Positions 41,148 to 48,582 of a DNA stretch of 51,226 nucleotides are shown piece by piece. Both the position numbers and the translations under genes were made by a program. Under the pieces are notes generated by a model. That model saw only the letters and a list, made by a program, of their open reading frames with translations. It was not told the origin of the DNA and searched no databases. Positions within the stretch are counted from its first letter, which is position 1. Each line of letters opens with the position of its first letter. The stretch is from DATDAW01 sp036524675 (lineage in GTDB: Bacteria > Verrucomicrobiota > Verrucomicrobiia > Chthoniobacterales > DASVRZ01): the NCBI GenBank assembly GCA_036524675.1, contig DATDBU010000044.1, positions 1 to 51,226 of the forward strand, in the 5' to 3' direction.

Positions 41148-42648
41148 CAACGCAAGGAAAGGCGCTTTCTTAAGCGTCTTTCGCAGGCCGGCGGTTAAAA
41201 GCCGCCGTTCCTTGGCCTTTCGTCTGCCGGCGGTTAGAGCCCGCCACTCCTGGTGGGTGTTTGTGGTTATTCTCGCAACATCGGCGTTTGCCCACGCGGC
41301 CGATTTCTCCGTGCGCTTCGAGGAGATCAAAAAGTCCGCCACAAAGAAGGAGCTCTACCAATTCCTTTTTGCGCTCCCGAAGGGCGGCGACCTGCACAAT
41401 CATCTCGGAGGAGCTTGTCCGCCGGATTGGTGGTATGCGATCGCCACAAATCCCAAAGTTGTCGGAGATAACAGCTTCTACACGCGGGTCCGCATCGGGG
41501 ATTGCAACCTCAGCGACGATGCGAGTCTGATTCTCTACAGAACGATCCGCAAGAGCACGTGGGATAAACTTCCGGAATGCGAGAAGAGCGAGTATGAGCC
41601 GCTAGCAGGACTCAATTCGGAGGACATCCAAAAATGGAAGGACTCTCTCCGCCTTGATAAAAGCAGGGAAGGGCGTGATGAATTTTTCAATGTCATCTGG
41701 TTCCGCATCAACGAGATGTTCGATGACCCGCATGTGATGGCGGAGGTAATCGCCGAGAACGTGAAACAGTTCGGTGCTGAGGGCCTGCGCTATCTCGAAA
41801 CGCAATACAGCGCCGATGGTTATACGGACTCCGCCGGAACTCCGATTTCTGAAGATGCCGTAGTCCAGATCGTCAGGGAGCGCATTGCTCAGGACGACGT
41901 GAAAAAGAGCGGCGTCACGATCCGGTTCCAAAAGACCATACTGCGTTTTCTTCCCGACTCCGAGAAACGGCTGGAAAACGCCTATGCGTTTGTTAGTGCG
42001 CACCGTGATCTTTGGGTAGCTGTGAACATGGCCGGGCGCGAGGACAATGACCGGGGTTACCCGTTGCGTTTCCTCAATACGTTTCGTGAGATGCGTAAGA
42101 AATACAGCGGCATCGGTCTTTCGATCCATGCTGGCGAAGTGGATGAACCGAATTCGCACGTTCGCGATACGCTGCTCCTGGGGGCGACGCGCATTGGACA
42201 TGGTCTTAATCTGATCACAGATCCCGAGACCATGCTTCTGATGCAGGATGGCCGATACCTGGTGGAGATCAATCTCATCAGCAACAGACTTCTGGAATAC
42301 TTTCCCGATCTCACCAAACATCCCTTTCCGGAGTTTCTCCGCACGGGAATCCCGGTATGCCTGAACACGGACGATCGCGGCATGTGGGACTCCAACATGA
42401 CAGACGAGTATTTCACGGGCGTGACGACATTCAATCTAACCTGGTCCGAGATCGTGCAGATGGGGCGGAATAGTCTAAAGTATGCTTTTGTCGAGGAACC
42501 TGTGAAAAGAGAGCTGCTCAAAAGTTACGAGGAAGCCGTGGCTGCGTTTGAAACGAAGTTCGGCGACGAGAATTGGCGGGAGCAATTGAAGCCCGTTAAG
42601 CCGATCGTCTCGAACTACGCGGAAAAAACGCTGGGGATAACAAAGTAG
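41128..42648 (+). CDS. Secreted adenosine deaminase family protein
   Basis: Up to 506 aa. Hydrolyses adenosine to inosine and ammonia. Zinc motif H90-x-H92 in GGDLHNHLGGA; other metal/active-site blocks are GLSIHAGEVDEPNS, ATRIGHGLNLI and PVCLNTDDRGMWDSN. Length and the HNHLGG form resemble secreted ADGF/CECR1-like enzymes more than the cytoplasmic Add (~330 aa). The first ~40 residues (to RHSWW) are encoded by two REP-like palindromes, so translation may truly start at GTG 41257, just before the hydrophobic signal VFVVILATSAFAHA. With the ATG 41128 it overlaps the NUP gene by 20 bp. Released ammonia would be usable nitrogen. Confidence 0.92.
   Translation: MLPERTNNARKGAFLSVFRRPAVKSRRSLAFRLPAVRARHSWWVFVVILATSAFAHAADFSVRFEEIKKSATKKELYQFLFALPKGGDLHNHLGGACPPDWWYAIATNPKVVGDNSFYTRVRIGDCNLSDDASLILYRTIRKSTWDKLPECEKSEYEPLAGLNSEDIQKWKDSLRLDKSREGRDEFFNVIWFRINEMFDDPHVMAEVIAENVKQFGAEGLRYLETQYSADGYTDSAGTPISEDAVVQIVRERIAQDDVKKSGVTIRFQKTILRFLPDSEKRLENAYAFVSAHRDLWVAVNMAGREDNDRGYPLRFLNTFREMRKKYSGIGLSIHAGEVDEPNSHVRDTLLLGATRIGHGLNLITDPETMLLMQDGRYLVEINLISNRLLEYFPDLTKHPFPEFLRTGIPVCLNTDDRGMWDSNMTDEYFTGVTTFNLTWSEIVQMGRNSLKYAFVEEPVKRELLKSYEEAVAAFETKFGDENWREQLKPVKPIVSNYAEKTLGITK
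41164..41250 (+). repeat. REP-like palindromes at the start of the deaminase gene
   Basis: Two ~39-bp tandem units (from 41178 and 41217), each starting CTTTCG and holding the palindrome CGGCGGTTAAAAGCCGCCG or its variant, follow a small CGCTTTCTTAAGCG hairpin. They lie inside the annotated 5' end of the deaminase ORF. Confidence 0.75.
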
Positions 42649-42817
42649 GGGAGGACAGGCCGCCGGCCTGTATTTTCGGCGGCTCGCCGATGGAGAACGT
42701 TGCAGCCTGCCGGCAAGTCGTCGCTGAAACGGTCTATCCGTACGATTCGAGGGCTCGGGGACGCTCGGCGAAGCCGGCGAGCCGCCGAAGGCTACAGGCC
42801 AGCGGCCTGTCCTCCCC
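42648..42817. mobile_element. 170-bp MITE-like element with ~40-bp inverted repeats
   Basis: Left arm begins GGGGAGGACAGGCCGCCGGC and contains TTCGGCGGCTCGCCG; right arm contains CGGCGAGCCGCCGAA and ends AGCGGCCTGTCCTCCCC. The arms are inverted copies with small differences; the centre has no gene. It starts at the last base of the deaminase stop codon. No transposase is seen in the window. It may form a strong cruciform or RNA hairpin between the convergent deaminase and permease genes. Confidence 0.8.
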
Positions 42818-42846
42818 GGTCGTTCCATGCGATGGCGTCTTCTTCA

Positions 42847-45273
42847 CTACTCCGCCCGGAGGGCGTCCATGGGCTCGATGGCAGTGGCTTTTCGGGAGGG
42901 CAGCCAGCACGCAGCGAGGGCAGTCAAAGTTAGCACAACGGCGACGATGGCATAGGTGATGCCGTCGAAGGCGACGAGATTTCCCAGATAGCGGGCGAGA
43001 AGCCAGGTGATGGCGTAGGCCACTCCCAGGCCGATGCCGAGGCCCTCGGTGATCATCCGTGCGCCGTGGTTCATGAGCATGGCGAAAACATGCCGGGGAT
43101 CGGCACCGAGCGCGATGCGGACGCCGATTTCGCGCCGGCGCTGTGACACGTGGTAGGCCATCGTGGCGTAGATGCCAATTGCCGCGAGAAAAACGCCGGC
43201 GCCGGCGAAAATACTCATTGTGATCGTAAAAAACCGCCGCTCCCAGAATTCTCCGCCATAGACATCTTCCATCGTGCGCGGGTAGTAGATCGGCACACCC
43301 TGCCGGAGACGAAGAACGGCCTCCTGGACGCGCTCGGCGAGCGAAGCGGGATCTATGCCGGCGTGGACCCGGAGGACACCCGTGTAAAAATTATCCGTTT
43401 TAGTCTTCCGTATGGGTTCCCAAACGACTCGAGGCGACATTTTTTCCCCCGATGCAGGTATGACGCTTCCCACGACGCCGATGATGGTCATCCATTTCAC
43501 AGGTTCCTTGTCCTTGCCGTGTTCCTCCGGGGACCACGCAATCTTTTTGCCGAGGACGTCGGCATTTGGATAATATTCGCGGGCAAAAGCCTCGTCGACC
43601 ACGACGACTTGGGCGTCATCCCCGGCAGAGTCGGCATCATCGAAGAGGCGTCCGCGCACCAGCGGTATTTTGAGCGCCGCAAAAATGCCGGGAGTCGCTG
43701 TGCGACGGAGGGTGTAGGGCTGGTCGACCACGCTTTTCGCCTTCGGTTTCCCTTCCTGCATGAACGATGCGATCGGCAGGTATGGATGGGATGACATTGG
43801 CAGGACGTCGACGAGCGCGGCGGTTTCGACGCCCGGGATTTTGACCAACTCCGGCACAAGCGCGCCGAAGAACTGCGGCTGAACGGTGTTTTCCTTGAAT
43901 TGCAAAGGCGGCAACCCGACGCGGAATGTGAAGACGTTTCTGGGATCGATACCTGGCAGCTGGTTCTGGTCACGCAAAAAACCGCGGATCGAGAGTCCTG
44001 CGAAGATGAGCAACACGACGGCGAGCGCGAGCTGGTCACGAACGAGATGACTGCGCAACCTCGATGCAAAACGCGAATCAGTCATGCCTCGGCCCCCTTC
44101 TTTGAGTCCGGCGTGAAGATCAACTTTCGATAGCCGGATCGCGGGAAAAAGGCCGAAAAGCAGCGTCGAAATGAGGGCTGCTGCCGTGGAGACAACAAGA
44201 ACACGCGTGTCGATAGTCAACTGCATCCACGACGGCATATCGCTCGGGATAACGGCGGAAATTCCGTCAAGGATCCAGTAACTGGCCAGGATGCCGATGG
44301 AGCTGCCGACGAGGCCGAGGAGGAAGCTTTCGCTGAGCATTTGCCAGATGAGCCGCGAACGGTTTGCGCCGAGCGCCGAGCGGATCGTCATTTCGCGGAA
44401 ACGCGTGGCGCCGCGAGCGAGGAGCAGATTGGCGACATTCGTGCAGGCGATCAATTGCACGACGATTACCGAAAAGAGTAATAGCAAGAGTGCGGAATCC
44501 TTTTCGTCAGAACCGCCCTCGCGGAAGTGGGTAACGCGAAAGAGGATGCCTTTGTCAGTCTCGGGATGTTGCGTGGCAAAACTTTTTGCCAATGCGTCAA
44601 GTTCCGTTTGCGCTTTGGCTCGACTCACGCCCGGAGCGAGACGGGCCCATGCTGGGTTTATGAAACCAAGTCGATTTTTTTGAGGTTCGCCGTCATCGCG
44701 CCAGGGAAGCCAGATATCGATTTGGTCCGGGAACCGAAATCCGGGAGGCATGATGCCTACAATTTTTGTCGGGTTGCCGTTGAGGACGAGTTCGCTGCCG
44801 ACGATGTTGCGGTCGCCGCGAAATTTCCGGATCCAGAGTTCGTGGCTAAGCAGAGCGACAGGGGCGGCAGAGGCTTCTTCTTCCTTCGTGAATAGCCTTC
44901 CGAGCATGGGTTGTGCGCCGAGCGTCTGAAACGCGCCTTCTGTGACGTCGGCGCCGCACACCCGTACGGGTTTGTTTGGGTCGCCAAAAATAATGGTGCG
45001 CGACATTGTCAGGAAAAGGCCTTCCAGACTGCGGCTGTTGGCTCGGAGGTCGTTACCCATCACCTGTGAAAAGCCGGGCAGCAGGTGTTCTGGGGAAAAT
45101 CCCGCGCGAACGCGGATGACTTGCTCCTGGTTCTCAATGCCAGGAACGGGCCGGAAAACGAGAGTGTCGAGAATGGCGAACATCGTCGTCACCGTGCTGA
45201 TCCCGAGCGCTATTGCGACAATGGCAATGAACGCGAAGCCAGGATTGTGCAGAAGGTGACGGGCGATTTTCAT
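42847..45273 (-). CDS. ADOP-type ABC transporter permease (duplicated FtsX-MacB)
   Basis: 808 aa, about twice a MacB permease, with two MacB_PCD plus FtsX modules. TM1 is FAFIAIVAIALGISTVTTMF AIL (15-37); periplasmic core 1 to ~240; three helices around 265-390 (LLLLFSVIVVQLIACTNVAN LLLARG); a linker TM near 420; core 2; and last helices near 690-800 ending PMDALRAE. Matches the acidobacterial duplicated orphan permease family, common in Acidobacteria and Verrucomicrobia. 'Orphan' members lack a partner, but here an ABC ATPase lies 170 bp upstream in the same orientation, with a palindromic element between. Likely efflux; substrate unknown. Confidence 0.94.
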   Translation of the reverse strand: MKIARHLLHNPGFAFIAIVAIALGISTVTTMFAILDTLVFRPVPGIENQEQVIRVRAGFSPEHLLPGFSQVMGNDLRANSRSLEGLFLTMSRTIIFGDPNKPVRVCGADVTEGAFQTLGAQPMLGRLFTKEEEASAAPVALLSHELWIRKFRGDRNIVGSELVLNGNPTKIVGIMPPGFRFPDQIDIWLPWRDDGEPQKNRLGFINPAWARLAPGVSRAKAQTELDALAKSFATQHPETDKGILFRVTHFREGGSDEKDSALLLLLFSVIVVQLIACTNVANLLLARGATRFREMTIRSALGANRSRLIWQMLSESFLLGLVGSSIGILASYWILDGISAVIPSDMPSWMQLTIDTRVLVVSTAAALISTLLFGLFPAIRLSKVDLHAGLKEGGRGMTDSRFASRLRSHLVRDQLALAVVLLIFAGLSIRGFLRDQNQLPGIDPRNVFTFRVGLPPLQFKENTVQPQFFGALVPELVKIPGVETAALVDVLPMSSHPYLPIASFMQEGKPKAKSVVDQPYTLRRTATPGIFAALKIPLVRGRLFDDADSAGDDAQVVVVDEAFAREYYPNADVLGKKIAWSPEEHGKDKEPVKWMTIIGVVGSVIPASGEKMSPRVVWEPIRKTKTDNFYTGVLRVHAGIDPASLAERVQEAVLRLRQGVPIYYPRTMEDVYGGEFWERRFFTITMSIFAGAGVFLAAIGIYATMAYHVSQRRREIGVRIALGADPRHVFAMLMNHGARMITEGLGIGLGVAYAITWLLARYLGNLVAFDGITYAIVAVVLTLTALAACWLPSRKATAIEPMDALRAE

Positions 45274-45344
45274 TTCGAATTAAGAAGTATGAATTAAGAA
45301 TTAAGACGCAAATTTCCCCGCTCGGCTGGCTTTCGTTCGTTGAA

Positions 45345-45429
45345 TGTTGATGGACGAAGGGTGACTGGTTTGCCTTTCCTGCCCCGGACAAAACCTCTCG
45401 CCGCGCCAGTCACCCTTCATCGATCAACA
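45345..45429. repeat. Palindromic element between ATPase and ADOP permease
   Basis: TGTTGATGGACGAAGGGTGA CTGG (45345-45368) and CCAGTCACCCTTCATCGATC AACA (45406-45429) are inverted copies with about 3 mismatches. Next to it, 45276-45305 reads as repeated GAATTAAGAA units. Both resemble small mobile or repetitive elements inserted within the operon. Confidence 0.8.
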
Positions 45430-45443
45430 CTCGCTTTCGTCAT

Positions 45444-46190
45444 TTATCTCCTCGTCGTTTCTTCGACGATTTTGCCGTCGAAAAGGTGGATTTGCCGGCT
45501 GGCGCACATGGCGAAACGTGGGTCGTGGGTGACCATCACGATCGTGGAACCGGCAGCATGGAGGTCGCAGAGAAGATTCATGACGGTGTCGCCGTTTTTG
45601 GAGTCGAGATTGCCGGTAGGTTCGTCGGCGAGAAGGACGGCCGGTGCTCCGGCGAGGGCGCGCGCGACGGCGATACGTTGTTGTTGGCCGCCACTGAGCT
45701 GACCGGGCAGATGTGCCTGGCGATGTTCCATGCCGACTTTTTCCAGGGCATCCAGGGTACGTTGCCTGCGTTCGTCGGGCGGCAGGCCACGGTAGGTTAA
45801 GGGCAGGGCGACATTTTCGAAGACGGTGAGATCGCTGATTAGGTTGAAGCTTTGAAAAATGAAACCGATCTCTTCGTTGCGCACACGGGCGCGTTCGGCG
45901 GGCGTGAGACCGGTGACGGGGCGGTCCTTGAGGAAATAAACGCCTGACGTCGGGAGGTCGAGCAGACCGAGAATAGCCAGGAGGGTCGATTTGCCGCAGC
46001 CGGAAGGACCTTCGATGGACACGAATTCGCCCTGGCCGATGGTTAGATGAACGCCATCGAGCGCGTTTGTCTGGATCTCCTCAGAGAGAAACACTTTCGA
46101 GACGCCGTCGAGCCGGAGCAGCGGTGTGGCCGGCTGCCCGGCAGCGACGGAATCGGGTTGGGCTACTCGAAGATCGGCTGTGGCGGTCAT
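45444..46190 (-). CDS. ABC transporter ATP-binding protein (LolD/MacB type)
   Basis: 248-aa nucleotide-binding subunit. Walker A EGPSGCGKSTLLAILG, Q-loop EIGFIFQSFNLISDLT, signature LSGGQQQRIAVARALAG, Walker B VLLADEPTGNLDS and H-loop VTHDPRF. Starts 14 bp after the small membrane-protein gene and leads to the ADOP permease. Transcribed from the sigma-54 promoter at 46539-46555 if the three genes form one operon, as spacing suggests. Confidence 0.95.
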   Translation of the reverse strand: MTATADLRVAQPDSVAAGQPATPLLRLDGVSKVFLSEEIQTNALDGVHLTIGQGEFVSIEGPSGCGKSTLLAILGLLDLPTSGVYFLKDRPVTGLTPAERARVRNEEIGFIFQSFNLISDLTVFENVALPLTYRGLPPDERRQRTLDALEKVGMEHRQAHLPGQLSGGQQQRIAVARALAGAPAVLLADEPTGNLDSKNGDTVMNLLCDLHAAGSTIVMVTHDPRFAMCASRQIHLFDGKIVEETTRR

Positions 46191-46204
46191 GACCCCGGAC
46201 TCTA

Positions 46205-46495
46205 TCAGAAGGTCAGGGTCACGAGCACGCCATAAACCAGCGCGACAAATGCCGTGGAGCTGATACTGAGGTAAACGGCTTTTTCGGCAAACGATGTTTC
46301 AGGCTGACTGGCAAGGAAACGCGCCGTATCGGTCGAGCTAGCAAGCGTGGTGCGCCGGAGTGGCGTGCGCAGCTGCAGGTAACCTGTGGAGGTCGGCGCC
46401 CGCTGCAAACGCGGACGGACGCTGGCGCCGCTCATGAACGCAGCCTTTTGGGGTTCGTTGGAGTGGGTTGGATCGATGGTGTGGATGTTTTTCAT
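46205..46495 (-). CDS. Small single-pass membrane protein leading the ABC operon
   Basis: 96 aa from ATG 46495, or 76 aa from ATG 46435, which has AAAGG eight bases upstream and is the better-supported start. Basic, Thr/Ser-rich N-terminal part (SVRPRLQRAPTSTGYLQLRT) and one C-terminal TM (VYLSISSTAFVALVYGVLVT LTF), i.e. tail-anchored with the N-terminus in the cytoplasm. No known family. Its position directly behind a sigma-54 promoter and 14 bp before the ABC ATPase suggests it works with the transporter, perhaps as a regulator or assembly factor; that is an inference. Confidence 0.6.
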   Translation of the reverse strand: MKNIHTIDPTHSNEPQKAAFMSGASVRPRLQRAPTSTGYLQLRTPLRRTTLASSTDTARFLASQPETSFAEKAVYLSISSTAFVALVYGVLVTLTF

Positions 46496-46538
46496 GGTCT
46501 GGGCTGTCGCGTTGTTTGGGTTGCGACAAATTCTCCTT

Positions 46539-46555
46539 ATGCAAACGCCGTGCCA
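46539..46555 (-). promoter_or_regulatory. Sigma-54 promoter of the ABC operon
   Basis: On the minus strand TGGCACG-GCGT-TTGCAT is a perfect match to TGGCACG-N4-TTGCW with the required GG-N10-GC spacing. Predicted start near 46530, 35 nt before ATG 46495 (95 nt before ATG 46435). No other gene lies between. An activator of the right class is encoded at 20040-21476. Confidence 0.82.
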
Positions 46556-46584
46556 CGCCGTTTCGAAAGGTATAAGATATTGTA

Positions 46585-46602
46585 TATGAACATGTTATAT
46601 AT
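46585..46602. promoter_or_regulatory. AT-rich palindromic segment upstream of the sigma-54 promoter
   Basis: Around AACATGTT (46589-46596) the sequence TATATGAACATGTTATATA is nearly symmetric and very AT-rich. It lies 35-45 bp upstream of the -24 box, where a DNA bend would bring an enhancer-bound activator to RNA polymerase. It could also be a repressor operator. Confidence 0.4.
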
Positions 46603-46629
46603 TTTTCGTTTCTGACATGACCAAGCGAT

Positions 46630-46669
46630 CGTCCCAGCAGCGGGATATCAAAATCCCGCAAATGGGACG
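46630..46669 (+). terminator. Nested hairpin, possible terminator or activator site
   Basis: Outer CGTCCC/GGGACG and inner GCGGGAT/ATCCCGC stems form one long hairpin, followed by CTCTTTTTG on the plus strand. No plus-strand gene ends here, so it could be a regulatory palindrome upstream of the sigma-54 promoter or the end of an unseen short RNA. Confidence 0.45.
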
Positions 46670-46707
46670 CTCTTTTTGCTCTTGGGAACACACCTTCCAA
46701 CACGTCG

Positions 46708-46725
46708 CTGACAGCCCTATGTCAG
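46708..46725. promoter_or_regulatory. Candidate enhancer (UAS) palindrome
   Basis: CTGACAGCCCTATGTCAG: perfect 6-bp inverted repeat with 6-bp spacer, extended outward by AACAC ... GTGTT. It is about 155-170 bp upstream of the sigma-54 -24 box, within the normal range for NtrC-type activator sites. Confidence 0.5.
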
Positions 46726-46870
46726 GAGTGTTTTACTTTTTTCAATGACGTCACAGCAACATCGCGGCGTCATTTGTCATGCTCCGCCCTTGGTCCTGGG
46801 TTTTGCTCAACCGCTGATGTCGAGGCTCCGTTTCACTCTCCGATCGATCCCAGCCTCGTTTCGTTAGACG

Positions 46871-47178
46871 ATGCCACAACCGAGAGCTGGGCCCTATTTC
46901 CAAAATCGGCAATGCCGCAACCGAAGTCTGGAGTCCCATTTCCAAAATCGGCAATGCCACAACCGAGAGCTGGAGCCCCATTTCCAAAATCGGCAATGCC
47001 ACAACCGAAGTCTGGAGTCCCATTTCCAAAATCGGCAATGCCGCAACCGAAGTCTGGAGCCCTGTTTCCAAAATCGGTAATGCCACACCCGAAGTCTGGA
47101 GCCCCATTGCAAAAATCGGCAATGCCACATCCGAAGTCAGGGGCCCCATTTCCAAAATCGGCAATGTCATAACCGAAG
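46871..47178. repeat. 42-bp tandem repeat array (seven units plus a partial)
   Basis: Units begin at 46871, 46912, 46954, 46996, 47038, 47080, 47122 and a partial at 47164; the first is 41 bp, the others 42 bp. Each unit is built around ATGCCNCAACCGA and CATTTCCAAAATCGGCA. Variation is by single bases, with two alternating versions (CCGAAGTCTGGAGTCCC and CCGAGAGCTGGAGCCCC). Because 42 is a multiple of 3, several frames stay open (14-residue periods), but none has a convincing start, ribosome-binding site or family. It lies 113 bp before purD. Confidence 0.95.
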
Positions 47179-47291
47179 TGATTGCGAGGCAGGTCGGATG
47201 TCGCTTCTGACGGGAAGCCGTTGCCACGTTGATCAAGCCACAAGGGCGACTGCGTTGACGCCCGGCGCGTTCGACATTATTGCCTCCCGGA

Positions 47292-48560
47292 ATGAAAGTC
47301 CTCATCATTGGCAGCGGCGGGCGCGAACATGCGCTGGCTTGGAAAATCGGGCAGTCGCCGCGGGTATCGGAAGTGTTTTGCGCGCCTGGAAACGGCGGCA
47401 CTGCGGCTGTCGCGAAAAATGTGCCGATTCCTGTCACGAACATAGCGGCGCTTCGTGATTTTGCGCTGTCGGAAAAGATCGATCTCACTGTCGTGGGCCC
47501 GGATGACGTTCTGGCTTCGGGTGCGGTGGATATTTTTCAAGCGGCAGGGCTGCGCATTTTTGGGCCGACGAAATCGGCTGCCCGGCTGGAGTCGTCGAAA
47601 GTTTTTGCCAAGGAATTCATGGAACGCCATGGGATTCCGACGGCGAAATCAGCGCGTTTTTCGAACAGCGACGAGGCACGAAGTTTTTGCCGGAAAATGG
47701 GTGCGCCATTAGTGGTCAAAGCCGACGGGCTTGCGCTCGGCAAAGGCGTGATTATCGCCCAGACATCGGGTGAGGCGGAAGAAGCCATTGCCCGGATCAT
47801 GGACCAGCGGGAATTCGGCGCGGCAGGCGAAGCCGTTGTTGTTGAGGAGTTTTTGCAGGGCGAGGAATGTTCCATCCACGCGCTGATTGACGGCAGCACC
47901 TGGAGCCTTTTCCCGGGAGCTCAGGACCATAAGCGCGTATTTGACGGGGATGCTGGGCCGAACACGGGCGGAATGGGAACGTGTTCGCCGGTGCCTGCGC
48001 TCGATTCTGCCTTGATCGAGCGTGTAAAAACCGAGGTGCTCGACCGATTCATTGCCGGTATTCGTGCCGACGGAATTGATTTTCGCGGCATGCTTTTTCC
48101 GGGGCTCATCCTCACCGCCGACGGTCCCAAAGTGCTCGAATTCAATTGCCGCTTCGGCGATCCCGAAACGCAGGTGCTCCTGCCGCGGCTCAAGACGGAC
48201 TTCGTGGATTTGCTTGAAGCCACTGTAGACGGAAGTCTCGCCCGGGCCCAGCCGGAATGGGACGACCGTGCTGCTGTCTGTGTCGTTATGGCTTCCGGGG
48301 GTTATCCGGGAAAATACGCGACCGGCGAGCCCATATCCGGCCTCGAAGCCGCTGCCGAAATGGGTGCCATCGTTTTCCACGCGGGCACGAAACCCTCGGA
48401 GAGTGGCGATATCCTGACCTCCGGCGGACGTGTCCTGGGTGTGACGGCTCTAGGGGACGACGTGCGCGCGGCGCGTGAAGCGGCGTATGCCGCTGTGGCG
48501 GAGATCGACTTTGCGGACCGGCAATACCGCAGCGACATTGGTCTTCGCTCCGTCCGCTGA
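47292..48560 (+). CDS. purD: Phosphoribosylamine-glycine ligase (GAR synthetase)
   Basis: Second step of purine biosynthesis: joins glycine to phosphoribosylamine with ATP. 422 aa from ATG 47292 (TTG 47280 upstream is less likely). N-terminal MKVLIIGSGGREHALAWKIG, then the ATP-grasp core: GAPLVVKADGLALGKGVIIA, VEEFLQGEECSIHALIDG, FDGDAGPNTGGMGTCSPVPA, GMLFPGLILTADGPKVLEFN CRFGDPETQ. Complete and normal length. The upstream 42-bp repeat array separates it from the ABC operon. Confidence 0.97.
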   Translation: MKVLIIGSGGREHALAWKIGQSPRVSEVFCAPGNGGTAAVAKNVPIPVTNIAALRDFALSEKIDLTVVGPDDVLASGAVDIFQAAGLRIFGPTKSAARLESSKVFAKEFMERHGIPTAKSARFSNSDEARSFCRKMGAPLVVKADGLALGKGVIIAQTSGEAEEAIARIMDQREFGAAGEAVVVEEFLQGEECSIHALIDGSTWSLFPGAQDHKRVFDGDAGPNTGGMGTCSPVPALDSALIERVKTEVLDRFIAGIRADGIDFRGMLFPGLILTADGPKVLEFNCRFGDPETQVLLPRLKTDFVDLLEATVDGSLARAQPEWDDRAAVCVVMASGGYPGKYATGEPISGLEAAAEMGAIVFHAGTKPSESGDILTSGGRVLGVTALGDDVRAAREAAYAAVAEIDFADRQYRSDIGLRSVR

Positions 48561-48582
48561 ACGCACCCGTTCCGATACTTTC

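Noticed and set aside
46871..47178. CRISPR array
   Set aside because: Units abut with no unique spacers, and no cas gene is present; it is a simple tandem repeat.
46751..47488. 245-aa minus-strand reading frame across the tandem repeat and the purD start
   Set aside because: Kept open only because the repeat period is divisible by 3; it overlaps purD and has no family or start signal.
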